DNA of 64,000 nucleotides from a bacterium. Its GTDB lineage: Bacteria; Cyanobacteriota; Vampirovibrionia; Gastranaerophilales; Gastranaerophilaceae. Shown here in pieces: positions 28,973 to 37,316 of this stretch (its first letter is position 1; every line of letters starts with the position of its first letter). Location: positions 1 through 64,000 of the forward strand of contig JAFRAO010000027.1 in NCBI GenBank assembly GCA_017405375.1, in the 5' to 3' direction. The position numbers and the translations under genes are program-made. Below the pieces are notes generated by a model that worked only from the letters and a program-made list of their open reading frames with translations, searched no databases and was not told where the DNA came from.

Positions 28973-29639
28973 AAGTACCTGCTTGAACATCTCTTATAAT
29001 TTCTCCGTTATCAAGCGTAATTACACGCTTACGGAAATAGTCAACCATATTTTGATCGTGTGTTGATACAATTACGGTTATTCCTCTTTGATTAATTTGA
29101 TCAAGAATCTGCATAACTTCAAGAGAATTTTTAGGGTCTAAATTTCCTGTAGGTTCGTCTGCTATGAGTAATGGCGGTCCGTTTACGATAGCTCTTGCAA
29201 TACTTACCCTTTGTTGTTCTCCGCCTGAAAGTTCTGTCGGCTTAGCTTTCATTTTGTTGATAAGCCCTACAACTTTCAAAGCTCCGGTAACTCTTGCGTG
29301 AACCTCTTTTGAACTCATTCCCAAAGTTCTGATTACGTATGCAACATTATCATATACAGTTTGATTTTGTAATAACTTATAGTCTTGAAATACTATACCC
29401 ATACATCTTCTTAAATTAGGCACTTTATCAGGCGGAATGTTAGTTACATTTATACCGCCAATTATTACGGTACCTGAAGAAGGTGTTTCTTCTTTGTATA
29501 GCATTTTCATCAATGTTGATTTGCCTGCTCCGGACTTTCCTATTATAAATACGAATTCTCCGGATAAAATATCTAAATCAACACTTTTTAATGCATATTT
29601 ATTTTTGTATTTCTTGGTTACAGAGCGTAGCTGTATCAT
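28965..29639 (-). CDS. ftsE: Cell-division ATP-binding protein FtsE
   Basis: 224-residue ABC ATPase. Walker A GKSGAGKST (about 34-42), Q-loop VFQDYKLL, signature LSGGEQQRVSIARAIV, Walker B LLIADEPTGNLD and the H-loop VSTHD are all present. The ATG overlaps the transketolase stop (TAATG), and ftsX follows with an overlap, so all three are translated in tandem. Confidence 0.96.
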   Translation of the reverse strand: MIQLRSVTKKYKNKYALKSVDLDILSGEFVFIIGKSGAGKSTLMKMLYKEETPSSGTVIIGGINVTNIPPDKVPNLRRCMGIVFQDYKLLQNQTVYDNVAYVIRTLGMSSKEVHARVTGALKVVGLINKMKAKPTELSGGEQQRVSIARAIVNGPPLLIADEPTGNLDPKNSLEVMQILDQINQRGITVIVSTHDQNMVDYFRKRVITLDNGEIIRDVQAGTYE

Positions 29640-30592
29640 TATTTTGTTTCCATTATTTTTGTAATATCTTCTGCTAATTCTTTTGAATTTAATCTGTAAT
29701 ATTTCATCAGACTGTTAAAATCACCTGACTGACCGAATGTATCTTGAATTCCAAGTCTGTGAACAGGCACAGGGTGAGTTTCGCAAAGCAATTCACAAAC
29801 TGCAGAACCTACACCACCGATTACAGAATGATTTTCAACCGTTATAACAAAGCCTGTTTTCTTAGCTGAAGCCAAAACGGTTTCCCTGTCCATCGGTTTT
29901 ACCATAGGCATGTGAACGATTTCCACATCAATACCATTTTTAGCTAAAATTTCAGATGCTTCAATTACTTCCGCCGTTGTTTCGCCGTTTGTTATAACTG
30001 TTACATCTTTGCCTTCTTTTAAAACAACTGCTTTTGTCATATCAAATTGATGATTTTCTTCAAATACATCGGGTACATTTGTTCTTGGAACTCTTATGTA
30101 AACAGGTCCGAAATGTTTAGCTGCATATTTTACAGCGGCATTCATTTCAGCGCAATCTGACGGAACTAAAACTTGCATTCCCGGAATACCGCGCATTAAA
30201 GAAACATCTTCTAATGCTTGATGTGTTGCACCATCTTCTCCAACAGTTATACCGCCATGAGTCCCTACAACTTTTATGTTAAAACCTGCATAGCAAGCGC
30301 CGTTTCTTATTTGGTCATAATTTCTGCCCGTTGCAAATACCGCAAAACTTGATATAAAAGGAATTTTGCCAACAGATGCCAATCCGACTGCGGTTGTAGT
30401 CATGTCAGCTTCTGCTATACCGCAATCAAACCATCTTTGTGGAAATTCTTTTGCAAAAATTGCAGTTTGTGTTGAACCCGCTAAATCCGAATCCAAAACA
30501 ACAACATTTTTATTTTCTCTGCCTGCTTCTGCTAATGCCTTTCCATAAGCCGCTCTTATTGACTTTCTTTCATTTTTATTCAATGTCAACAT
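29639..30592 (-). CDS. Transketolase, C-terminal subunit (split enzyme)
   Basis: 317 residues, equivalent to the pyrimidine-binding and C-terminal domains of transketolase: DSDLAGSTQT, the FDCGIAEADM thiamine-diphosphate glutamate segment, GVTH-like GTHGGITVGEDGATHQALEDVSLMRGIPGM, and the C-terminal VENHSVIGGVGSAV. The N-terminal pyrophosphate-binding half is not adjacent and must lie elsewhere. AAGGAG precedes the ATG. With its partner it transfers two-carbon ketol units in the pentose phosphate pathway, or could serve a related ketol transfer. Confidence 0.9.
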   Translation of the reverse strand: MLTLNKNERKSIRAAYGKALAEAGRENKNVVVLDSDLAGSTQTAIFAKEFPQRWFDCGIAEADMTTTAVGLASVGKIPFISSFAVFATGRNYDQIRNGACYAGFNIKVVGTHGGITVGEDGATHQALEDVSLMRGIPGMQVLVPSDCAEMNAAVKYAAKHFGPVYIRVPRTNVPDVFEENHQFDMTKAVVLKEGKDVTVITNGETTAEVIEASEILAKNGIDVEIVHMPMVKPMDRETVLASAKKTGFVITVENHSVIGGVGSAVCELLCETHPVPVHRLGIQDTFGQSGDFNSLMKYYRLNSKELAEDITKIMETK

Positions 30593-30772
30593 TTCGAACT
30601 CCTTTTATTCCTCTTTCTATATTCTAACATAAATATATAAATTTTTTTACTTACTTAAAGACTTTTGTATATTTTTACATTTATTTACGATACATATAGT
30701 GCGAATTTTATGTAATTTGACTTGTATTTTTAACTATGTTAATATATGTTTACGCAAAAAGGGGTATATAGT

Positions 30773-31279
30773 ATGTCAAATTTTATAAAACGAGCATTTA
30801 CGTTAGCTGAAGTTCTTATTGTTGTCGGAATTATCGGTGTTACAGCATCTTTAGTGGTTCCAAACATAAAAAATGCAAAATATGATAAAGAGCATTACAA
30901 ATTAATTGCAAGGCAAACTATTCCTACAATTATGACTGCATACGAAAAGGCAAAATTTAAGTATGGTATTGACTCATTTGATATAGAAAAAGTTAAAGAA
31001 TTTTTAAATATATCAAGAGAATGTGCAAAAGCAACAGACGGTTGTTTTTCAGCCAAAAAAGCAGTAACAAAGGCAAATAATAGTGAAGAAATTTCACTTA
31101 CTACTTTAGGAGAAGTTAAAGGTTATTTGTTATCAAACGGTGTTGCTATTATAAAGAATAGTGATGACTATTACATTGATTTGGATAATATTAAAGGACC
31201 GGCTAAAATAGATTATGATGTTCATTTAGTAGATTTCGATCATATTGAACAGTTATATAAAAGATTTGGCGATTATTAG
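30773..31279 (+). CDS. Pseudopilin-like protein with class III signal
   Basis: 168 residues from ATG 30773 (AAGGGG 8 nt upstream; an in-frame ATG 27 nt earlier has none). Leader MSNFIKRA, cleavage after Ala8, then FTLAEVLIVVGIIGVTASLVVPN. The remainder has two close Cys (RECAKATDGCFSAK) likely forming a disulphide, and otherwise no known fold. It is the third member of this type in 10 kb. Confidence 0.85.
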   Translation: MSNFIKRAFTLAEVLIVVGIIGVTASLVVPNIKNAKYDKEHYKLIARQTIPTIMTAYEKAKFKYGIDSFDIEKVKEFLNISRECAKATDGCFSAKKAVTKANNSEEISLTTLGEVKGYLLSNGVAIIKNSDDYYIDLDNIKGPAKIDYDVHLVDFDHIEQLYKRFGDY

Positions 31280-31315
31280 CAGTATCTTAAGAATCAAATA
31301 AAATAAGGGAATGTA

Positions 31316-32971
31316 TTGTTAAAAATAGATAAAAATTTTAAAATAAATCCATTTACTCCACAAGTTAATAAGAATAAGACTGATGTAGGACTTGGTATTT
31401 TTTATACAAATGATATGCATGGTGATATTGAGCGCATATCAAATTTTAAAACTGCGCATGATGAATTTAAACGTACAAATGCAGATATTCCAAAATTAAC
31501 GCTGGCTTCAGGAGATTGCCTTTTTGGAACAAATAAAAAATTTAATTCATTTATTATAAAAATATTTAACAAAATGCATTTAGATGCACTCTCTTTGGGA
31601 AATCATGAATTTGCAGGCGGGTCAAAAAACTTGTCTGAATTATTGGCAAAAGCGAATTTTAAATCTTTTTCGGCAAATATTGATGTTAATAAACAAAGCC
31701 CTTTGCATAGAAGGATAAAAGATAAAAAAATAGTTAAATCCGCAACATTTATGCGTGATGGACATAAATTCGGAATTATAGGCGTTTCTCCTTTTGATTC
31801 ATATATAAGCGTTATAGATAAAGCAATAAAAGTTCATTCAATAGACGATACAATAAAATCAATAAACAAAGAAGCAAAAAAATTGGAAAAGAAAGGAATT
31901 GATAAAATAATTTTGTGTTCGCACATTGGTTACGGTGAAAATGGTGATTTAAAAATAGCAAGAGAAACTGAAGGCGTTGATATTATAATTGGCGGACATT
32001 CGCATACAATTATAGATGGAATTAATAAAACAGATGGCGAAAATAATCATAAATTAAATCTTTTACTGTCAAAACGAAAAGAGCCAGTTTTGGTAACTCA
32101 AGTTGGTTGTTTGAATAAATATGTCGGATATTTAAACGCTATTTTTGATGATAAAGGTATCTTAAAACCTGAAAAAAGTATTAATAAGTTGATAGATATA
32201 AACAAATTTAAAGAATCGAGTTTCGTAAATAAATTAAAAGAAGAATTTTTCGGACAAAAAAGTTTATTGGCAAAAGTTAAAGGCAAATATATCCCCAAAA
32301 ATATTTATGAAGAACGATATTTAGAAAATCCTTTAGCAAATTGTTTAGCAGATTCTTTTTTATGGTTTGGAAAAAAATACGGAGCACAAACAGCTATTTT
32401 TCATTCAGCTTCAGTCAGAGGCGGTTTGAGTGATGGCAGTATTACTAATTATCAGGTAAAATTTTCAATGATACCTTTTAATAATGAACTTAAATTGGTC
32501 GAAATAACAGAAAAAGATTTGGTAAATATATTAAAAAATACCTCAGGTGCTTTGCTTACCAAAAAAGAAGATGCACAGCTTTTACGTTGTGCAGGCATGA
32601 AATACACAATAAATACTGATAAAGAATATTACTTAAACGGCGGAAAAAATCCTATTAAAAATTTAACAATCAATAAGCACAATATCAATGTCGAAAATCC
32701 AAGCAATAGAAAAATTAAAGTTGTAATGACAGATTATATGTTTTCTCTGCCTGCCACTAAAGATATTTTAGACAAATATAAAAAATCAGCTAAAAAAATA
32801 GGAAATGAACAAGATATATTTATTGATTATTTGAAATATAAAAAATTAATTAATTTAACTTCAAATGAAAACAGAATAGAATTTACTTATAAGTACAGCA
32901 GTGCTGATGAATTAAGAAAAGCAAAGTCTGAAATTATTAATGCATTAACAATAAATCTTAACAAAAATTAA
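31316..32971 (+). CDS. UshA/CpdB-like 5'-nucleotidase family metallophosphoesterase
   Basis: 551 residues from TTG 31316 (AAGGGA just upstream). The metallophosphoesterase domain has FYTNDMHGDIERI, ASGDCLFG, SLGNHEFAGG, CSHIGYG and GGHSHT, giving both metal sites. The C-terminal 5'-nucleotidase domain has NPLANCLADSFLW and HSASVRGGLSDGSIT...MIPFNNELKLVEIT. The product hydrolyses nucleotides or other phosphoesters. No signal peptide is visible: the N-terminus is a polar tail (KINPFTPQVNKNKTD), unlike the periplasmic members of the family. Confidence 0.88.
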   Translation: MLKIDKNFKINPFTPQVNKNKTDVGLGIFYTNDMHGDIERISNFKTAHDEFKRTNADIPKLTLASGDCLFGTNKKFNSFIIKIFNKMHLDALSLGNHEFAGGSKNLSELLAKANFKSFSANIDVNKQSPLHRRIKDKKIVKSATFMRDGHKFGIIGVSPFDSYISVIDKAIKVHSIDDTIKSINKEAKKLEKKGIDKIILCSHIGYGENGDLKIARETEGVDIIIGGHSHTIIDGINKTDGENNHKLNLLLSKRKEPVLVTQVGCLNKYVGYLNAIFDDKGILKPEKSINKLIDINKFKESSFVNKLKEEFFGQKSLLAKVKGKYIPKNIYEERYLENPLANCLADSFLWFGKKYGAQTAIFHSASVRGGLSDGSITNYQVKFSMIPFNNELKLVEITEKDLVNILKNTSGALLTKKEDAQLLRCAGMKYTINTDKEYYLNGGKNPIKNLTINKHNINVENPSNRKIKVVMTDYMFSLPATKDILDKYKKSAKKIGNEQDIFIDYLKYKKLINLTSNENRIEFTYKYSSADELRKAKSEIINALTINLNKN

Positions 32972-33139
32972 CAATCACAACAAAATCATGCAATTTTTTT
33001 TCATAAAAAAACTTTATATAAGTGTAGCAGATATAATTCAAAGGAGAATTAAAAAAAGATTTTAATCGAAAGATGTATATAATAGGTAAGGAAAACTTTA
33101 GATAGGGAAATTTGTAAAAGTAGATTTATTAACAATGAT

Positions 33140-33166
33140 AATGAGCTAATTAGCTCATTTTTTTTT
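33140..33166 (+). terminator. Rho-independent terminator
   Basis: AATGAGCT-AATT-AGCTCATT stem-loop followed by about nine T. It lies 170 nt after the nucleotidase gene. Between them a TATAAT (33032-33037) and an AAGGAG without start codon are seen, so a short separate transcript is possible. No gene is found in that gap. Confidence 0.8.
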
Positions 33167-33167
33167 A

Positions 33168-33548
33168 TTATTGATTAATCAATTCATATATGGCTTTTTT
33201 TAACAATATAGGATTAAAATAAGTGTCTGATTTGATTTTTGAACGAGTTCTTGTGTTTGGATTTACGATATAAACAGCCGGTATAGTCCTTGATTCAGCA
33301 GTAGTACAGATATTTTTTGTTTGCGGATAAGAAAAATTAATGTCTACAATATTGTATGACATATTCTGAACTACCGATTCGAATATTGGTGAAAATGCTC
33401 TACACGCGTTGCAATAATTTGCATGAATATACAATATAAAAGGTTGTCCTGCATCTATTGCAGAATTACAATCCAAATAATTAGAACAAAAACCTGTATT
33501 TATGCTTATAATAAAAATATACAAAAATATTAAAAATTTTTTTACCAT
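33168..33548 (-). CDS. Exported thioredoxin-like protein
   Basis: 126 residues. A signal-type N-terminus (KKFLIFLYIFIISINTGFC) is followed by a thioredoxin fold with Cys46-Asn-Ala-Cys49 (NYCNACRAF) and a cis-Pro in RTIPAVYI. Periplasmic or membrane-associated. It lies 13 nt after another thioredoxin-like gene on the same strand, so the two are probably cotranscribed and could form a redox relay; the direction of electron flow cannot be told. Confidence 0.8.
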   Translation of the reverse strand: MVKKFLIFLYIFIISINTGFCSNYLDCNSAIDAGQPFILYIHANYCNACRAFSPIFESVVQNMSYNIVDINFSYPQTKNICTTAESRTIPAVYIVNPNTRTRSKIKSDTYFNPILLKKAIYELINQ

Positions 33549-33561
33549 TAAATTTACTCTT

Positions 33562-34107
33562 TTATTGTTTTACGGCTGTTAATTGTTTTTTGTATTGTTC
33601 CAATGTTTTTATGTGGTCTTCGTGCAATTTTTCTATATCCAGATAGCTTCTTATTTTTAAATATCTGCTTATTTCATATTCTAAATTACTAACCGTTCCG
33701 ATAGTTGATAAAGATAAAAAGATTTTGTTTCCGATATACGGGTCAAAAATATAAAGACAAGGTATTCCGCCGACATTACCTCTCATTAAAGGTATATTAT
33801 TCATGTCATCAACATCCAGTAGCGCAAAGTTATAATCATTTTTATATTTTTTCATCATTAATTTATACACAGGCATGAATTCTTTACAACCTGAACAAGT
33901 TTTTGAATGAAAAAGCGCCAATGTAGGTTTTTTAGGGTCAAGTTTTTCTTCGTCAATCAAACTGGTAATTGCATTGTGTTGAGAATAATTCACAAAAATA
34001 GGGAATATATCCTCTTTCTTTTGGATAATATATGTTGTGCTTAAAACTATTAACACAACAGCTGCAACCAGTGTACTTGTAATAAAAATTTTTTTGTTAA
34101 TGTTCAT
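33562..34107 (-). CDS. Membrane-anchored thioredoxin-like protein
   Basis: 181 residues. N-terminal anchor (IFITSTLVAAVVLIVLSTTYII), then a thioredoxin domain with Cys71-Ser-Gly-Cys74 (KTCSGCKEFMPVY), a second strand FALLDVDDMN and cis-Pro in GGIPCLYIFDP. The C-terminus is an amphipathic helix. AAGGAAG precedes the ATG. Probable extracytoplasmic thiol-disulphide protein. Confidence 0.82.
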   Translation of the reverse strand: MNINKKIFITSTLVAAVVLIVLSTTYIIQKKEDIFPIFVNYSQHNAITSLIDEEKLDPKKPTLALFHSKTCSGCKEFMPVYKLMMKKYKNDYNFALLDVDDMNNIPLMRGNVGGIPCLYIFDPYIGNKIFLSLSTIGTVSNLEYEISRYLKIRSYLDIEKLHEDHIKTLEQYKKQLTAVKQ

Positions 34108-34168
34108 AAATTACTTCCTTTTAGAAAAATTTTATCACAAAATAATATTTATTTTGAATAATTATTTA

Positions 34169-35404
34169 TTAAAGGATAGCTCCTTTCGGAACAACCGTTA
34201 TACCGTTAGGTGATACGTAAAATCCTTTTTGCATATCAATATCTTTGTTAAATCCAATTTTAGTATAAGGTGGGATTTGAACATTTTTATCAATTATTGC
34301 TTGTCTGATTTCACAATGTCTGCCAATAGTAACATTTTCCATCAAAATACTTTCTGTAACAGATGTATATGAATTTATTCTAACTTTTGGGGAAAGGACA
34401 CATTTAGAAAGTACGCCGCCTGATATAATACATCCTTCAGAAACCATAGAATTAGTAGCCATACCTACTCTTTCGCCATCATGCCAAATAAATTTAGCGG
34501 GTGGATAATTGTAATTAAAGGTTCTTAACGGCCATTCTTGTGCATATAAATTTAACTCAGGAGCAGAATCCAATAAATCCATATTTGCCTGCCAATATGC
34601 ATCAACATTTCCAACATCTTTCCAATATCCGCGTTCGGCATCTGATATGCCCGGAAAAGTATTTTCTTTGAAGTTATAAACGTAAACAGGTTTGTTTTCA
34701 TTTAATAACATAGGAATTATGTTTTTACCGAAATCATGGCTTGAATTTTCAATTTTATTATCTTTATCCAATGTTTCAAGTAAAATTTCTTTGTCAAAAA
34801 TGTAATTACCCATAGAAGCTAAACATAAGTTAGGATTTTCAGGTATAGATTTTGGTTTTGTTTTTGGTTTTTCAACAAAGTTTGTAAGTCGCCAGTTTTC
34901 ATCAACTTCCATAATTCCAAATTCTGAGGCTTCTTCTATTGGAATAGGAATTGCAGCTATTGTCAAATTGGCTTGTTTTTCTTTATGGTAATTCAGCATT
35001 TGCGAAACATCCATTTTGTAAATATGGTCGCCGCCAAACACACATACATATCTTGGATTTGCATCAATAATATGTAAAATATTTTGAAATACTGCATCAG
35101 CAGTTCCTCTATACCAATCTCCGCCTGTTCTCATCTGAGCAGGAACCAAATCAACATATTGGTCTAAAAAAGGTGATAATGCATACCCTCTTGAAATATG
35201 TTGATTAAGTGAATCAGATTTATACTGTGTCAGCACTTTTATTTTATAAAAACCTGAATTTATAAAATTGTTTAGAACAAAATCTATAATTCTATATCTT
35301 CCGCCAAAAGGTACCGCAGGTTTTGCTCTGTCCTTTGTAAGCGGATATAAGCGTTTTCCCTCTCCACCCGCTAAAATCATTACAAGTGCGTCATCAATAG
35401 ACAT
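34169..35404 (-). CDS. glgC: Glucose-1-phosphate adenylyltransferase
   Basis: 411 residues. The nucleotidyltransferase motif LAGGEGKRLYPLTKDRAKPAVPFGGRYRIIDF opens the protein; GTADAVFQN, VFGGDHIYKMD, FVEKPK and the substrate segment (PGISDAERGYWKDVGNVDAYW) follow, and a left-handed beta-helix domain ends it (GATNSMVSEGCIISGGVL-like repeats). GAGGT precedes the ATG. It makes ADP-glucose for glycogen synthesis. Confidence 0.96.
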   Translation of the reverse strand: MSIDDALVMILAGGEGKRLYPLTKDRAKPAVPFGGRYRIIDFVLNNFINSGFYKIKVLTQYKSDSLNQHISRGYALSPFLDQYVDLVPAQMRTGGDWYRGTADAVFQNILHIIDANPRYVCVFGGDHIYKMDVSQMLNYHKEKQANLTIAAIPIPIEEASEFGIMEVDENWRLTNFVEKPKTKPKSIPENPNLCLASMGNYIFDKEILLETLDKDNKIENSSHDFGKNIIPMLLNENKPVYVYNFKENTFPGISDAERGYWKDVGNVDAYWQANMDLLDSAPELNLYAQEWPLRTFNYNYPPAKFIWHDGERVGMATNSMVSEGCIISGGVLSKCVLSPKVRINSYTSVTESILMENVTIGRHCEIRQAIIDKNVQIPPYTKIGFNKDIDMQKGFYVSPNGITVVPKGAIL

Positions 35405-35548
35405 ATTTTACCTCACAATCAACATTTATACTCTACAATAATATGTACACCACTATTACATTATAATATTAACAGTACCTTAAAAAGCCCTGAATAGGGA
35501 TTATATTACAAAAAATTTACAAACAATCCATCAAATAGTTTAATTAAT

Positions 35549-35577
35549 TTGACATAATATCAATTATGTGTTAATAT
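35549..35577 (+). promoter_or_regulatory. Consensus sigma-70 promoter upstream of fliF
   Basis: TTGACA (35549-35554), spacer of exactly 17 nt, TAATAT (35572-35577). It starts transcription about 160 nt before fliF, into a structured leader. The rest of the 336-nt glgC-fliF gap (35405-35548) holds no gene that I can see. Confidence 0.75.
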
Positions 35578-35583
35578 GTTTAT

Positions 35584-35648
35584 GGGGTAAATGTATATTT
35601 TTTATGGTCTTGCTAATTAGTAGGGCCTTTTTGTTCGCCTATATACAT
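35584..35648 (+). ncRNA. Structured leader or small RNA with intrinsic terminator before fliF
   Basis: The predicted transcript starts near 35584. A 9-10-bp hairpin with G-U pairs (35606-35627, GGTCTTGCTA / TAGTAGGGCC) is followed by TTTTT, an intrinsic terminator. ATGTATAT (35591-35598) and ATATACAT (35641-35648) can pair around it. This is either a short RNA of about 50 nt or an attenuator-type leader for the flagellar operon. No riboswitch class is recognised. Confidence 0.5.
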
Positions 35649-35740
35649 CTGTAAATATATGTAACATTTTTGAAATTTTAGAAAAATGTTTGTATTATAT
35701 TATTGGATTATTATATTTTGAGGAATTTTGTATAATTTAG

Positions 35741-37312
35741 ATGGAAAAAAATAATATCAACTTAATATTTGAAGATATGAAACGACTTTGGGACGGTTTA
35801 GAAATTCCTCAAAAGTTTGGATTGCTCGCATTAACTGCAGTTACAATAGTTGTTGCAACATATTTTCTTTTTAGGTCTTTAGAACCTGATTGGGTTGTTT
35901 TGTATTCTGATTTGCCTCAAAGTGATATTTCAAATATAGCAGAATCATTCAAAAAAAGCGGTAAAGCGTATAAAATATCCGAAGATAAGCAAGCAATTTT
36001 AGTTCCTGCAAAAGACAAAGACGAATTAAAGATGTATGTTGCGGAAAATTCTTTGATTGAAAATCAATCTCCCGGATTTGAATTGTTAGATGATATGCAA
36101 TTAGGTTCTACCGATTTTAAAAATAAACTTACTAAACAACGTATATTTCAGGGAGAATTAACCCGTTCGATTGAAAAAATTAATGGAATAAAGTCTTGCA
36201 GAGTTCAGTTGGCCGACCCTGAACGTTCAATTTTTGAAGACAAAGATGATGTTCCTACGGCATCTGTCATGCTAATATTAGAACCCGGATTCAGGTTGAA
36301 AGCATCTCAAGTAAAAGCAATAAAAAATTTGGTAGCATATTCAGTTCCCAGAATGACTCCGGATAGAGTATTTATAACAGACCAAAACGGAGCCAGTTTA
36401 TCCGAAGAAACAGGAAAAAACTCCAATGATATGGAAACGTTTAAAGCGAATGTAGAAAAACAAACATCAGCTAAAGTTACACAAGTATTGGAAAAAATTG
36501 TTGGTAAAGGTAACGTTTCAGTACAGGTTAATGCAGATATTGATTTTAATTCTACAAAAGCTACAATAGAAACGTATGTACCTGTCGGAACAGGAGAAAA
36601 TGCGCAAAAAGGTGTTTTAACAAGCTCTCAAACCGAAGTAGAAACATACGAGAATCCAAATCAAGCACCTGTTAATGAAAATGTACAAGCCAGAAATTTG
36701 AATTATGCCAAAGAAAAAAATTCGGTTAATTATAGTGTATCAAAAGAAATTAAACAAGTTGTATATGCTCCCGGAACAATCAGAAGAATGACAATAGCGG
36801 TTGCGGTAAACAAAATACTTACAAATGCTGAAAAAGAAGAACTTCAAAATTTGGTTCTATCAGCTTCAGGTTCAAATTATGAACGCGGAGATGTAATTAC
36901 TGTATCAAGTTTACAATTTGAATCATTGGCAGAAGAACAAAAACAACAAGAAATTTTGGATAAGGAAATTAAAACAAAATCTATGAGAGATTTTTTAATA
37001 AAAGATTTGGGTCCATTGTTAGTTGTACTAATTTTGGGTTTAACAGCATTATTTGTTATAAAGAGTTTTATAGGAAAGAGTGGTCGTATTGTTCAATCTA
37101 TTAATTCGCCTGTAAATATTCCACAAACTTCTGAACCTCAGTTACCTCAAGTAACAGAAGATATACCTGAAGTATTGTTTAATGAGGCAATGCCTAATAT
37201 TGAGGCAAATGTTTATCCTGAATTAGAACATGTAAGAATGGAATTGAATGAGGCGATTATGGCTGATCCTGCAGAAGCAGCTCGATTATTAGTGTCATTT
37301 ATTAAGGAATAG
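35741..37312 (+). CDS. fliF: Flagellar MS-ring protein FliF
   Basis: 523 residues. First membrane helix (FGLLALTAVTIVVATYFLF), then the secretin-like domain (SDLPQSDISNIAESFKKSGKAYKI, GSTDFKNKLTKQRIFQGELTRSIEKINGIKSCRVQLADPERSIF), a second domain, the C-terminal helix (LLVVLILGLTALFVI) and a cytoplasmic FliG-binding tail (EAARLLVSFIKE). TATAAT (35731-35736) lies 4 nt before the ATG, with GAGG too far away to help. It is the first gene of fliF-G-H-I; fliE and flgB/C are not upstream. Confidence 0.95.
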   Translation: MEKNNINLIFEDMKRLWDGLEIPQKFGLLALTAVTIVVATYFLFRSLEPDWVVLYSDLPQSDISNIAESFKKSGKAYKISEDKQAILVPAKDKDELKMYVAENSLIENQSPGFELLDDMQLGSTDFKNKLTKQRIFQGELTRSIEKINGIKSCRVQLADPERSIFEDKDDVPTASVMLILEPGFRLKASQVKAIKNLVAYSVPRMTPDRVFITDQNGASLSEETGKNSNDMETFKANVEKQTSAKVTQVLEKIVGKGNVSVQVNADIDFNSTKATIETYVPVGTGENAQKGVLTSSQTEVETYENPNQAPVNENVQARNLNYAKEKNSVNYSVSKEIKQVVYAPGTIRRMTIAVAVNKILTNAEKEELQNLVLSASGSNYERGDVITVSSLQFESLAEEQKQQEILDKEIKTKSMRDFLIKDLGPLLVVLILGLTALFVIKSFIGKSGRIVQSINSPVNIPQTSEPQLPQVTEDIPEVLFNEAMPNIEANVYPELEHVRMELNEAIMADPAEAARLLVSFIKE

Positions 37313-37316
37313 TAAA

